Below, piece by piece: positions 16,476 through 25,243 of a stretch of 64,000 nt of DNA. The notes below the pieces were generated by a model. It had not been told where the DNA came from and searched no databases. It saw only the letters and a list, made by a program, of their open reading frames with translations. The translations under genes were made by a program, and so were the position numbers. Every line of letters begins with the position of its first letter. The first letter of the stretch is position 1. Origin of the DNA: Syntrophales bacterium (GTDB taxonomy: Bacteria > Desulfobacterota > Syntrophia > Syntrophales > PHBD01); assembly GCA_035363115.1 (NCBI GenBank), contig DAOSEM010000004.1, positions 124,001 through 188,000 on the forward strand. Direction: 5' to 3'.

Positions 16476-17321
16476 TCAGGCGGCGGGCGCTCTTTTCCAG
16501 GTGGCGATGTATTCCCGTCCGGGAGCCTCCGGCGGGGACGCCTCGACGGCCCACTGCCCGTCCAGTCCGAGTTCCCGGGCCGCCGCCTCGAAGTGGCACA
16601 TGGCGATGCCCAGGTCGACGTTCTGGAGACGGATGCCGCCGGGGAAATCTCCGTACCGGGGCGTCCGTTTCAGGAACAGGTGGTGATCCGCTCCCCGGCG
16701 GAGGATGCGCCAGGGCTGTTTGTTCGACGCTGACGGCCCGAGCCGGACGCATTCGAGCACCGGCACCCAGGGGCCTGCCGCGTCGCGGTCGAGGGACCGG
16801 TCCCAGGTCTCGCTGAAGAAAAGATCGCCCCAGGGCATGCGTTTGTCCGAAGAGGCGGTAAAACGGAAGATCCGGTCCGTCAGGGTGCGCTTTCCCGCCG
16901 GGTAGCCCACCGGCGTCACGGCCGGGATGATTTCGTCCTCCGTGAGGTTCATGGCGGAGGCGAAGCCGCTCCGGCTGAAGGTGCCGCCGAGCCAGCAGGT
17001 TCCAAGGTTCTGCTCCGTCGCGCGGAGGATCATCGTCTCCATGGCGTGGCCGAAGTCTTCCATGGCGCGCGCACCCGCCATCACCGCGCCGGCGAGGAAC
17101 GTCCTGGCGCCCCGGATCACGCCGTAGGTCCCCAGCCGGGCCTGTCCGGGATCCCCCCCGTCGAGGTCGAGCAGGGTGAAGCGGACCCGGTTTCCGAAAG
17201 GCGTCCGGCGGACCTCCGCCAGGGCCTGCCGAAGCGATTCGGTGTCCATCGGTTCGAGGGGACGGCCGTCAAAGGAGCGGCAGGAAACGCGCCTGCCGAC
17301 GATCTCGATCACGGATTCCAT
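16476..17321 (-). CDS. Nitroreductase-family flavoprotein (two-lobed)
   Basis: The 281-residue protein begins 'VGRRVSCRSFDGRPLE', the Arg-Arg-Ser/Ser-x-Arg FMN-phosphate site of the nitroreductase fold. Family landmarks include 'TEQNLGTCWLGGTFSR' and a second lobe with 'LGPSASNKQPWRI' and 'LQNVDLGIAMCHFEAAA'. The N-terminal lobe plus the repeated SASNKQPW element matches the 'TM1586' type of putative nitroreductases. The start is ATG 17321; the frame stays open far upstream, but that region is the divergent MFS gene. It presumably reduces a flavin-accessible substrate with NAD(P)H; the substrate is unknown. Confidence 0.85.
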   Translation of the reverse strand: MESVIEIVGRRVSCRSFDGRPLEPMDTESLRQALAEVRRTPFGNRVRFTLLDLDGGDPGQARLGTYGVIRGARTFLAGAVMAGARAMEDFGHAMETMILRATEQNLGTCWLGGTFSRSGFASAMNLTEDEIIPAVTPVGYPAGKRTLTDRIFRFTASSDKRMPWGDLFFSETWDRSLDRDAAGPWVPVLECVRLGPSASNKQPWRILRRGADHHLFLKRTPRYGDFPGGIRLQNVDLGIAMCHFEAAARELGLDGQWAVEASPPEAPGREYIATWKRAPAA

Positions 17322-17396
17322 GACAACCCCGGTGAAGTTCGGCGTCCCCGGGCCGCCGGACCTCCCGGAACAGACCGGGGAGGGCGATTCGCGGGC

Positions 17397-18836
17397 ATGC
17401 CGGATAAAGCCGAAAGAAAACGATACTTTCCTATCATCCTCTGCATTTCCTTTGCCGTTTTCATGGTACGCCTGGACGGCTACATCGTCAACATCTCCCT
17501 GCCGACCATCGCCCGGTACTTCAAGGTAGGCACCGGCGAGGTGTCGTGGATTGTTCTGGCCTACCTCCTGGTCATGACCGGCTGCATGCTGATTCTCGGC
17601 AAACTCGGCGACCGGTTCGGGCTGAAGCGGATCTTTCTTTTGGGCTATCTCGTCTTTTCCGTCTCTTCGCTGTTCTGCGGCCTGGCCCCGACCATCCACG
17701 CCCTCGATCTTTCCCGCGCCGTCCAGGGGATCGGCGGCGCCATGATGATCGTCAGCGCCTTTGCGATCGTTTCCCGGCTCCTTCCGGAGCATCTCACCGG
17801 CTGGGCCTTCGGGGTCTGCTCCTTTGCCAACTCCCTGGGCATCATGGTCGGCTCCCCCCTGGGGGGCTTCATCACGGGGTTTTTCTCCTGGCAGTGGATC
17901 TTCCTCATCAACGTTCCCATCGGGTTTGCGGCCCTGTTCCTGGCCTGGAAGATCCTGCCGGCCATCGAGCCCGACCGCGGCGCCGGCGCCAAGGCCCCCT
18001 TTGACGTCTCCGGCTCGGTCCTGAGCTTCCTCTTTTTCACCACGCTTGTCTACGGATTCAGCATGGGCCAGGAGGAGGGCTGGGATTCGCCCCTGATCGT
18101 CGGCTCCTTCGCGTTGTCCGCCGTGTCCCTGGGGGCTTTCTGGGTGCGCGAAAAGCGGGCCGCCGACCCGGTCCTGCGATTCAGCCTGCTGGCCCGGCGG
18201 GATTTCGGATCCGCCGTCGTGACCACCTTTCTTGCGATGATGCTCCTGGCGGGCGGGAACTTCCTGATGCCGTTCTACCTGGAGCTGGCGAAGGGTCTCG
18301 CGCCGGAGGCCGTGGGCGCCGTCATCATGATCTATTCGATCGTGTACATGCCCGTCGGACCTTACTCGGGACGCCTCTCGGACCGCGTTGACCCGGCCCG
18401 AATCTGCGTCGGCGCGACGCTCCTGTGCCTGGCGACCTGTCTCTTCTTCGCCTTCACCCTGTCCCGGCCGGGGCTGCTGCCGCCGATCCTGTTCCTGGTG
18501 CTTCTGGCGGTGTCCTACGGCTTCTTCTTCGCCTCGAACAACCACCTGGTCATGAGCCTTGCTCCCCGGGAGTCCCAGGGCGTCGCCTCGGGCCTGTACA
18601 CCACCGTCATGAACATGGGCATGCTCCTGGGGATCTGCCTGTTCGAGACGGTCTTCTCGGGGACGCTCCCGGAAGGGGTCTCCATCCGCCACCTGACCCG
18701 GGAGCAGGCCATCCTGGTCTCCGGCCCGCTCCTCGATGCCTTCCGGAACGCTTTCCTGGCGGGCGGCGCCGTGTGCGCCCTGGCGTTTCTCTCCTCCCTG
18801 CTGACGCTTCGCGCCAGGCGGACCCCCGAAAGATAG
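17397..18836 (+). CDS. MFS drug/solute exporter, DHA2 (14-helix) family
   Basis: Proton-coupled inner-membrane exporter of 479 residues. Motif A-like 'GKLGDRFGLKRIF' after helix 2, 'DGYIVNISLPTIARYF' in helix 1 (motif D1), and 'GFITGFFSWQWIFLINVPIG' (motif C to helix 6) all match the DHA2 family. ATG 17397 ('MPDKAERKRYFP') leaves only 75 bases to the divergent nitroreductase gene; the long open frame upstream is its antisense shadow. The pair may share a promoter region, but no regulator is adjacent. Confidence 0.92.
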   Translation: MPDKAERKRYFPIILCISFAVFMVRLDGYIVNISLPTIARYFKVGTGEVSWIVLAYLLVMTGCMLILGKLGDRFGLKRIFLLGYLVFSVSSLFCGLAPTIHALDLSRAVQGIGGAMMIVSAFAIVSRLLPEHLTGWAFGVCSFANSLGIMVGSPLGGFITGFFSWQWIFLINVPIGFAALFLAWKILPAIEPDRGAGAKAPFDVSGSVLSFLFFTTLVYGFSMGQEEGWDSPLIVGSFALSAVSLGAFWVREKRAADPVLRFSLLARRDFGSAVVTTFLAMMLLAGGNFLMPFYLELAKGLAPEAVGAVIMIYSIVYMPVGPYSGRLSDRVDPARICVGATLLCLATCLFFAFTLSRPGLLPPILFLVLLAVSYGFFFASNNHLVMSLAPRESQGVASGLYTTVMNMGMLLGICLFETVFSGTLPEGVSIRHLTREQAILVSGPLLDAFRNAFLAGGAVCALAFLSSLLTLRARRTPER

Positions 18837-18885
18837 GCCCCCCGGGACATGTCCGATTTTTTGCGCGAAACGATCGGCCCTGTTT

Positions 18886-19359
18886 TTAAGCCGATGGAAT
18901 GTGAACCTGGCGGGTAAGGTGGTGCTCCTCGCCGAGACGGCGGGCCAGGCTCATAAAGGCGTCCGGCAGCGGCAGGTCCCGGTCCATCTGCAGAATTCCC
19001 AGATCCCGCGCCTGAACGAGAAGCCGCGTATCGTCCGATCCCTCCCGGCTGTCGCAGAGAAACTGGATCCTGAGCGCATCCGTGAGGGGGATCTTCATGT
19101 CCGGAAAATCCGATGCGATCCGCCCCATCTCTTCCCGGATCTGCGACCGGTTGTCCCGGGCGAAGGTGAGAAACGGCTCTTCCCGGTTCGGCGTCCCGAA
19201 CAGCTCGTTGACGACGGCGCCGGCCAGCCTGCTCGCCTGCTCGTCCTCCAGGGACGGATCCCTTTCGGTGAGCTCCTCCTTGAGGACCCGGTAGAGCACC
19301 ATCTTGATCACGTGAATCCCCTCGCGAAGGATGGGGACGATCTTGCTTTCCGCGTTCAT
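18886..19359 (-). CDS. Conserved-looking hypothetical protein, soluble, 157 aa
   Basis: I do not recognise this family. ATG 19359 ('MNAESKIVPILREGIHVIK') is the best start. The protein is acidic and helical with no signal or membrane segment. Notable stretches are 'VLYRVLKEELTERDPSLEDEQASRLAGAVVNELFG' (positions ~22-56) and 'RIQFLCDSREGSDD'. Codon use is GC3-rich like the neighbours, which supports coding. It is convergent with the MFS gene and divergent from marR. Confidence 0.6.
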   Translation of the reverse strand: MNAESKIVPILREGIHVIKMVLYRVLKEELTERDPSLEDEQASRLAGAVVNELFGTPNREEPFLTFARDNRSQIREEMGRIASDFPDMKIPLTDALRIQFLCDSREGSDDTRLLVQARDLGILQMDRDLPLPDAFMSLARRLGEEHHLTRQVHIPSA

Positions 19360-19521
19360 GAATCCATCCCGGCAGATTTTCCCGGTTCTTATCACGGGAG
19401 GCGCCTGCGCACAATCCCGGCGGATCGTGGAAGACCGGAAAAAACGGGTCCTGTTCATGATGCTGCACGGCAAAACGGACTGGACCCGTTTTTCGTGCTT
19501 GACGGAAGGGAAGGATTTCTA

Positions 19522-19539
19522 TATCTCGTATACAAGATA
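19522..19539. promoter_or_regulatory. Candidate MarR operator overlapping the marR promoter
   Basis: TATCTCGTATACAAGATA is an 18-bp palindrome with only one mismatched base pair across the dyad. It covers the region where a -10 would fall behind TTGACG (19499-19504), and lies 18 bases before the marR GTG. A related site occurs at 19984-20001. Size and symmetry fit MarR-family operators; autoregulation is inferred. Confidence 0.65.
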
Positions 19540-19557
19540 AGTAAAGGAGGCCGTTCC

Positions 19558-19968
19558 GTGTCATACGAACATGTGATCCTGTTCATCCTGGCGAAGGCCA
19601 ACCAGCGGGTCCACAGCCGCTTCAAGCCCATGTTCCAGCGCTACGGCCTGACGCCCATGCAGTCCCTTGTTCTCACGGCCCTGTTTGAAGACGAGGGGCT
19701 CCCGGTCGGGGAGATCGGGAGGCGGCTCGTCCTGGACAGTGCCACCCTGTCGGGCGTCCTGGACCGGCTGCAGGACAGCGGCTGGCTCGTCCGGAGCACC
19801 CCCGACGGGGACAGGAGGGTCACGAACCTCCACCTGACACAGAAGGCCCTGGGTATCAAAGACGCCATGTTGAAAGACGTCGAGGCCATGAACCGGGAGG
19901 TCCTTTCCGTTTTCAAGCCGGAGGAGAGGCTGCTCCTGGAGCGGATGCTGAAGGACCTGTGGCGTTGA
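19558..19968 (+). CDS. MarR-family transcriptional regulator
   Basis: The protein has 136 residues from GTG 19558, preceded by AAAGGAGG (19543-19550). The winged-helix core is clear: 'YGLTPMQSLVLTALFEDEG', recognition helix 'IGRRLVLDSATLSGVLDRLQ', wing 'TPDGDRRVTNLHLT' with the conserved Asp-x-Arg. The frame is open long before this start, but that part is antisense to the preceding gene. It sits upstream of the acyl-CoA synthetase genes on the same strand and both intergenic regions carry related operator-like sequences. An acyl-CoA or acid ligand would be a reasonable guess. Confidence 0.93.
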   Translation: MSYEHVILFILAKANQRVHSRFKPMFQRYGLTPMQSLVLTALFEDEGLPVGEIGRRLVLDSATLSGVLDRLQDSGWLVRSTPDGDRRVTNLHLTQKALGIKDAMLKDVEAMNREVLSVFKPEERLLLERMLKDLWR

Positions 19969-19983
19969 ACGGCTTCGCCATGA

Positions 19984-20001
19984 AAGATTGTATGCAAGAT
20001 A
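19984..20001. promoter_or_regulatory. Second MarR-type site, upstream of the acyl-CoA synthetase genes
   Basis: AAGATTGTATGCAAGATA shares GTAT and CAAGATA with the site at 19522-19539 at identical spacing. The right half is intact and the left half degenerate. It lies 40 bases before the ACD alpha start. It supports MarR control of 20041-22247. Confidence 0.5.
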
Positions 20002-20040
20002 AATGACCGTGCGGAAAACGGGACACGGAAAGGAGGCGGC

Positions 20041-21564
20041 ATGAGAACGGAAAACGGCAGTTCCTCCAGCATTGCGGATCGGGAAGCGGTCCTGGCGGAT
20101 GGAACGGACTACGAGCGGATCTTCCATCCGCGCCGGGTGGCCGTGGCGGGGGTCTCGCCCGGCGGCGGCATCGGCTTCGGCACGCGGTACCTGACGTCTC
20201 TCCTGGCCATGGGCTTCGAGGGGGAGGTCTTCCCCGTCAACCCGAAGGGCGGGGAGATCGCCGGGCTGAGCATTTATAAAAACGTCGAGGACATTCCCGG
20301 TGAACTGGACCTGATCGTCATCGCCGTGGCCGCGGAGGCGGTCCTCCCGATCCTCGAGGCGGGCCGCCAGAAGGGGGCCGCCGGGGCCGTCATCATCACC
20401 TCCGGGTTCCGGGAGCTGGGAACCGCTGAGGGAATCGCCCGGGAGGAGGAGGTCCGGCGGATCGCCGATTCGGGAATCCGGGTGATCGGGCCCAACTGCT
20501 TCGGCATCTACTGCCCGAAGAGCGGCCTCACGTTCTTCCCGAATCCGGACCTGTCCCGGGAGAGCGGTCCCGTCGCCTTCCTGTCCCAGAGCGGCGGCCT
20601 GGCCAGCGACTTCATGATGACAGGCATGTGGACGGGACTGCGCTTCAGCAAGGTCGTCAGCTTCGGGAACGGAGCGGACCTCCGGGAGGCGGAGCTCCTG
20701 CGCTACCTGGGCGAAGACCCGGAGACCGGGGTCATCGCCATGTACGTGGAGGGTGTCCGGGACGGCGACGAGTTCCTGGAGGCGCTGAAATTCGCCGCCG
20801 GGAGGAAGCCCGTCGTGATCCTCAAGGGAGGCCTGTCGTCGGCGGGCGGCCGGGCCGTGGTCAGCCACACGGCGTCCCTGGGCGGGAGCCGGGTCATCTG
20901 GGAGTCGGTCCTCCGGCAGGCCGGGGCGGTCCAGGTCCGGGACCTGCAGGAGATGGCCCAGGCCTGCCTGGCCTTTTCTATGCTCCCCGGCAGGGCCTAC
21001 CGGGGCCTGTCCTTCACCGGCGGGGGAGGGGCCCTGGGCATCGCCGCCTGCGACGCCGCGGAAGCCTTCGGTCTTGAGGTCCCGCCCCTGGGGGCGGAGG
21101 CAAGAAACCAGGTCGAATCCCTACTGCCCAAGTCCGGGGCCAGCGGGGCGAATCCCATCGACGTGGCGAACCCCTATACGCCCCCGGCACTCCTGGAGAA
21201 GGTGTTCCGCGCCGCCGCCGGGGACGGCCGGATCGACCTCCAGGTTCTGATCCTGCTGGCCCACCATTTCAAAGGACTGGCCCTGGACCAGGGGAAAGCG
21301 ATCGAGGAAGCGTTTCCCTACCGGGAACTGGCCGACCGGCTGCACTCCGTGGCCGCGGAGACGGGCAAGCCCGTCGCCGTCGTCCTGCCGAACGCGAAGC
21401 GGGGTCTGCCCGACATGGACGTCGTGGAGGTTCATGCGAAAGTCCGGCAGGCCCTCCTGGAGAAGGGAGTGCCCGTCTTTGACGAAACCGGGGAGGTCAT
21501 GCGGGCCGTCGGGCATGTCAATCGATTTTATGGGCGCTATTACGGGAAGGGGGTGGCGTCATGA
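20041..21564 (+). CDS. ADP-forming acyl-CoA (acetate-CoA) synthetase, alpha subunit
   Basis: NDP-forming ligase subunit: acyl-CoA + ADP + Pi gives acid + CoA + ATP, a substrate-level phosphorylation step. At 507 residues it is a little longer than the archaeal alpha subunits. The CoA-binding domain starts 'FHPRRVAVAGVSPGGGIGFG'; the succinyl-CoA-synthetase-like parts include 'GPNCFGIYCPKSGLTFFP', 'LSQSGGLASDF' and 'SHTASLGGS', the last around the family's phospho-histidine region. AAAGGAGG precedes ATG 20041. The stop overlaps the beta subunit (ATGA). It could favour branched or aromatic acyl groups; specificity is not readable. Confidence 0.92.
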   Translation: MRTENGSSSSIADREAVLADGTDYERIFHPRRVAVAGVSPGGGIGFGTRYLTSLLAMGFEGEVFPVNPKGGEIAGLSIYKNVEDIPGELDLIVIAVAAEAVLPILEAGRQKGAAGAVIITSGFRELGTAEGIAREEEVRRIADSGIRVIGPNCFGIYCPKSGLTFFPNPDLSRESGPVAFLSQSGGLASDFMMTGMWTGLRFSKVVSFGNGADLREAELLRYLGEDPETGVIAMYVEGVRDGDEFLEALKFAAGRKPVVILKGGLSSAGGRAVVSHTASLGGSRVIWESVLRQAGAVQVRDLQEMAQACLAFSMLPGRAYRGLSFTGGGGALGIAACDAAEAFGLEVPPLGAEARNQVESLLPKSGASGANPIDVANPYTPPALLEKVFRAAAGDGRIDLQVLILLAHHFKGLALDQGKAIEEAFPYRELADRLHSVAAETGKPVAVVLPNAKRGLPDMDVVEVHAKVRQALLEKGVPVFDETGEVMRAVGHVNRFYGRYYGKGVAS

Positions 21565-22247
21565 ACCGGGAGCAGGCTGTGAAGATCCTCGAGGGCGCCC
21601 TCGGCAAGGGGCGCAAGGTCCTGTCGGAGTACGAGTCAAAACAGATTCTCAAGGCCTGCGGGATTCCCGTGACCCGGGAGGTCCTCGTGGACCATGAGAA
21701 CGATGTTCCGCAAGCGGCGGCGGAGATCGGATATCCGCTGGTGATGAAGGGCTGCTCCTCCGAGATCGCCCACAAGACGGAAAAGGGCCTGATCCGTGTG
21801 GACATCCGGACGAAAGCGGAGGCCCAGGCGGCCTTCCGGGAGATCCGGCACGGCATGGCCGGGCACGCGGGCGGTGTCCTGGTCCAGGAGATGGTCAAGG
21901 GGCGACGGGAGCTCGTCATGGGAATGACCCGGGACAGCCAGTTCGGGCCCTGCGTCATGTTCGGCCTCGGCGGCATTTTCACGGAGATCCTCCGGGACAT
22001 CGTCTTCCGCAAGGCCCCTTTCGATAGGGAGGATGCCGAGGCGATGATGCAGGAGATCCGGGCCCGCGCGATCCTCGACGCAGTCCGGGGCATGGAGGCG
22101 GCGGACCGCGACCGCCTCGCCGACATGCTGATCCGGCTGGGACGGATCGGGCTCGATTTCGAATCCGTCCAGGAGATCGACCTGAATCCCGTGATCCTCT
22201 CCGGGAAAGACCCCGTTGTCGTGGACGCCCTGATCGTCCTTGCCTGA
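21561..22247 (+). CDS. ADP-forming acyl-CoA synthetase, beta subunit (ATP-grasp)
   Basis: The 228-residue ATP-grasp subunit completes the ACD enzyme encoded by the overlapping upstream gene. Features: 'LSEYESKQILKACGIPVTRE', phosphate-binding 'YPLVMKGCSSEIAHKTEKG', 'GVLVQEMVKGRRELVMGM', 'MFGLGGIFTEI' and the metal-binding end 'EIDLNPVILS'. Size matches stand-alone archaeal-type beta subunits (about 230). In many bacteria the two subunits are fused; here they are separate. It ends the marR-acd operon. Confidence 0.93.
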   Translation: MNREQAVKILEGALGKGRKVLSEYESKQILKACGIPVTREVLVDHENDVPQAAAEIGYPLVMKGCSSEIAHKTEKGLIRVDIRTKAEAQAAFREIRHGMAGHAGGVLVQEMVKGRRELVMGMTRDSQFGPCVMFGLGGIFTEILRDIVFRKAPFDREDAEAMMQEIRARAILDAVRGMEAADRDRLADMLIRLGRIGLDFESVQEIDLNPVILSGKDPVVVDALIVLA

Positions 22248-22412
22248 GCTCCCTCCAGAAAGCCGGACACCGGAAGCGGATCCCGCCTCCGGCGTCCGGC
22301 CGGCGCCTTGAAGCCCGGCCCTCCGGCCGAATCGCCGATCCGGCGAAAAATCGGCCACGATTCCCCTTCTGAAAATTCATAGGATGTGCAATCCCGTCAT
22401 CCGGCACTCAAC

Positions 22413-22435
22413 ATGTTGCGGCGGCTGCGCAACAT
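22413..22435. promoter_or_regulatory. Perfect inverted repeat, candidate enhancer-binding site
   Basis: ATGTTGCG-N7-CGCAACAT, 8-bp arms with no mismatch. It lies about 80-100 bases upstream of the sigma-54 -24 element, the distance usual for bacterial enhancer-binding proteins. It could alternatively be an operator for the TetR protein encoded at 22623. Confidence 0.55.
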
Positions 22436-22514
22436 TTGGTGCAACGGAGGCCGCAATCGGAAACGGCAAATCCGAATCATAAGTGAAATCCTATCGATAG
22501 AACATGACCGCCGG

Positions 22515-22531
22515 TTGGCACCCCTCTTGCA
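22515..22531 (+). promoter_or_regulatory. Sigma-54 (-24/-12) promoter
   Basis: TTGGCACCCCTCTTGCA has the invariant GG (22517-22518) and GC (22529-22530) exactly ten bases apart, with TGGCAC and TTGCA both matching consensus. Transcription would start near 22542, about 80 bases upstream of the TetR gene, and could continue into the fatty-acid genes. Confidence 0.75.
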
Positions 22532-22622
22532 AAAAATATCCTGATCACCGCGGAAGCCGCCGCGACGTCCACCTGCCGCAACCTGCATGCGAACCGCCTG
22601 TCCCGGGTTCCGGAAAGCCGTC

Positions 22623-23303
22623 ATGGGATTCGAAGAAAGACGACAACGGGAGAAAGACAGCCGCAGAAACGCCATCCTCAAGACGGCCCGAAAGCTGTTC
22701 CTGGAAAAGGGCTTCAAGAACGTCACGGTGGAGAGCATCGCCAGGAAGGCCGAGTTCAGCAAGGGGTCCATCTACCTCTACTTCTCCGGGAAAGAAGAGA
22801 TCTACACCCACATCCTGCTCGTGGAGATCGGAAAATTCCGGACGAAAATCGACGCGATCTTCGACGAGGGAGGCGAGGCGTCGGCGATTCTCCGGAAAAC
22901 CGCCGACCTCTATGTCGATTTCTTCCTCGCCGAGCCCGAGCTGTTTAGGATCCTGATGACGTTCATGCTTCACAGCGACCAGCGGGAGTCTTCTTCGGAC
23001 CTCAACCGGCAGTTGATCCGGACGACCAATTCCGCCGCCGACGGCATCGAGAGGATCTTCCGCCACGGCATCGACAGGGGTGAGTTCCACCCGGGGCTCC
23101 GGCTGCGGGCGATCCGCAACGCCGCCTGGGCTCTCCTGAACGGGGCCATATCGCTGCACCTGTACACGGGACCGGAGTACGGAAGGAGGGACCGCATCCT
23201 GTCCACCATTCACGCCATGCTGGGTGTGTTCATCGAAGGACTGAAAAGGGAGTCACCGGGGCATCCTGCAGCAGCAGGGGACAATCCGCGGGTCCCGCGC
23301 TGA
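22623..23303 (+). CDS. TetR/AcrR-family transcriptional regulator
   Basis: The protein has 226 residues from ATG 22623. The N-terminal helix-turn-helix is typical: 'ILKTARKLFLEKGFKNVTVESIARKAEFSKGSIYLYFSGKEEIY' (positions 18-61). The ligand domain has helices such as 'ADLYVDFFLAEPELFRILMTFML'. It stands first in a same-strand group with acyl-CoA dehydrogenase, HAD/crotonase and thiolase, so it probably senses acyl-CoA and controls that group (FadR/PsrA-like logic; inference). Its own promoter appears to be sigma-54 type. Confidence 0.93.
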   Translation: MGFEERRQREKDSRRNAILKTARKLFLEKGFKNVTVESIARKAEFSKGSIYLYFSGKEEIYTHILLVEIGKFRTKIDAIFDEGGEASAILRKTADLYVDFFLAEPELFRILMTFMLHSDQRESSSDLNRQLIRTTNSAADGIERIFRHGIDRGEFHPGLRLRAIRNAAWALLNGAISLHLYTGPEYGRRDRILSTIHAMLGVFIEGLKRESPGHPAAAGDNPRVPR

Positions 23304-23377
23304 GACCGGCGGACCGGCGGCTCCGGGACGCGATCAAACCGGAAAACCATTTTTACGAAAGAGGAGGTTCCTGAATC

Positions 23378-25243
23378 ATGGGCAATTCACTGGTGAGCAT
23401 GAGGGATCAGCAGTTTGTGCTCTTCGAGCAGCTCGGGATCGACAGGCTGTTCGCAAGCGAGAAGTTCAAGGATTTTTCCAGCGACGACATCCTGATGATG
23501 CTCAACGAGGCGGAGAAGATGGCCGTCAACACCATTCTTCCCACCTACGTGGAAGGAGACAAGGAAGGCTGCCACTTGAAGGACGGCAAGGTGACGACGC
23601 CGGCGTCGTTCAAGCCTGCATTCCGGAAGTTCGTCGAGGCCGGCTGGCTCTGCCCCACCAAGTCTCCCGACGTCGGCGGCCAGGGCCTGCCGATCTCCGT
23701 GGGCACGGCCCTGACGGAGGTGTTCGCCGCGGCCAACATCGCCTTCCTGATGTACAGCGGCCTCACCTTCGGGGCGGCGGGCCTCATCGAGCGCTTCGGG
23801 ACGGAAGAGCAGAGGAACAAGTACATGCTCAAGATGTTCGCCGGGGAGTGGTGCGGCACCATGTGCCTCACCGAGCCGGGTGCCGGCAGCGACGTCGGCG
23901 CCCTGAAGACCACGGCCCGCCGGAATCCCGACGGAACGTTCAGCATCACCGGGACCAAGTGCTTCATCTCCGCGGGGGACCATGACCTGGCCCCGAACAT
24001 CGTCCATCCCGTCCTGGCCCGGATCGAGGGGGATCCCCCGGGGACGCGGGGCATATCGATCTTCATCGTGCCGAAATACCGCGTCAATACCGACGGCAGC
24101 CTCGGGGAGCCCAACGACGTCAACACGGGCAACGTCGAGCACAAGATGGGCCTCAAGGGCAACGCCACCTGCACCCTGAACTTCGGCGAGGACGGAAAGT
24201 GCATCGGCGAGCTTCTCGGCAAGGAGCGGGAGGGGATGCGGATCATGTTTCACATGATGAACGAGGCACGCCTCGAGGTTGGCATGCAGGGCCTCGGCCA
24301 CGCCTCCGCCTCCCTGGAGCACGCCGTCGCGTACGCCAAGGAGCGGATCCAGAGCACCCCGGTCTGGGAGATGAAGAACCCCGAAGCCAAGGCCGTCGCC
24401 ATCATCGAGCACCCCGACGTCCGGCGCGACCTGCTGTGGATGAAGGCCTACGTGGAGGGGCTCCGGGCGCTGAACTACTTCACCGCCGCCTGCATGGACC
24501 GGGTGGAAGTGGCCGAGACGGAAGCGGAAAAGGATAAGTGGCAGGGCTTCGTGGAGCTCCTGACGCCGATCTGCAAGGCCTACTCCTCCGACCGCGGCTT
24601 CGAGGTCTGCGGCAAGGGCATCGACGTGTACGGCGGCTACGGCTACTGCCAGGAATACCCGGTGGAGCAGTACCTGCGGGACTGCAAGATCGCCAGCATC
24701 TACGAGGGGACCAACGGGATCCAGTCCCTGGACCTCGTGGGCCGGAAGCTGGGCATGCGCAAGGGCGCCAACATGATGAACCTGCTGGGCGAGATGGGCG
24801 CCACGGTCGCGAAAGCGAAGGGCAGCGAGGACCTGAAGCCCTATGCGGGCAGGCTGGAAGAGGCCATGAATGCCCTGATGGAGCTGACGATGACCTTCGC
24901 CTCCCTCGGCAAGAGCGGCAGTTTCCTGATCCCCGTTCTTTATGCGTCGCCGTTCCTGGACATCATGGGCGACGTGGTGACGGGGCACTTCCTCCTGCAG
25001 GCCGCTTCCATCGCCGAGGAGAAGCTCAAGACGATCTACGCGGAGGCGGGAGCGGAGAAATCGAAGGGCCGGCAGCGCGCCCTTGTTCGCGAGAACCGGG
25101 ATGTGGCCTTCTACACCGGGAAGATCGCCAGCGCGAAGTTCTTCGCCTCGGAGATCCTGCCGACCATCAAAGGGCGGTGCGAGGCCATCAAGATCGGCGA
25201 CAAGATCGCCCTCGAGATCGCCGACGAGTCCTTTTCGGTATAG
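23378..25243 (+). CDS. Acyl-CoA dehydrogenase, long (621 aa) FadE/AcdA-like type
   Basis: FAD enzyme making 2-enoyl-CoA in the first step of beta-oxidation. At 621 residues it is ~240 longer than standard family members because of a C-terminal extension, as in the 'acyl-CoA dehydrogenase with C-terminal domain' group. FAD/substrate motifs: 'CLTEPGAGSDVGALKT', 'FISAGDHD', and the catalytic Glu in 'IYEGTNGIQSLDLVGRKL'. ATG 23378 follows AAAGAGGAGG. The downstream genes complete a beta-oxidation spiral. Long-chain substrates are usual for this group. Confidence 0.94.
   Translation: MGNSLVSMRDQQFVLFEQLGIDRLFASEKFKDFSSDDILMMLNEAEKMAVNTILPTYVEGDKEGCHLKDGKVTTPASFKPAFRKFVEAGWLCPTKSPDVGGQGLPISVGTALTEVFAAANIAFLMYSGLTFGAAGLIERFGTEEQRNKYMLKMFAGEWCGTMCLTEPGAGSDVGALKTTARRNPDGTFSITGTKCFISAGDHDLAPNIVHPVLARIEGDPPGTRGISIFIVPKYRVNTDGSLGEPNDVNTGNVEHKMGLKGNATCTLNFGEDGKCIGELLGKEREGMRIMFHMMNEARLEVGMQGLGHASASLEHAVAYAKERIQSTPVWEMKNPEAKAVAIIEHPDVRRDLLWMKAYVEGLRALNYFTAACMDRVEVAETEAEKDKWQGFVELLTPICKAYSSDRGFEVCGKGIDVYGGYGYCQEYPVEQYLRDCKIASIYEGTNGIQSLDLVGRKLGMRKGANMMNLLGEMGATVAKAKGSEDLKPYAGRLEEAMNALMELTMTFASLGKSGSFLIPVLYASPFLDIMGDVVTGHFLLQAASIAEEKLKTIYAEAGAEKSKGRQRALVRENRDVAFYTGKIASAKFFASEILPTIKGRCEAIKIGDKIALEIADESFSV

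Larger units (their letters stand above)
22248..22622 (+). other. 375-base regulatory region before the beta-oxidation unit
   Basis: No gene seen. The region holds a perfect palindrome (22413-22435), a second partial copy of its half-site (GTGCAAC near 22440-22446), and a sigma-54 promoter (22515-22531). The AT content rises between 22436 and 22515 compared with the flanks. Confidence 0.6.

Noticed and set aside
17322..18692. Apparent ~450-residue N-terminal extension of the nitroreductase on the minus strand
   Set aside because: The extension is antisense to the MFS exporter and is Gln/Glu/Asp/Gly-rich; the nitroreductase fold begins at ATG 17321.
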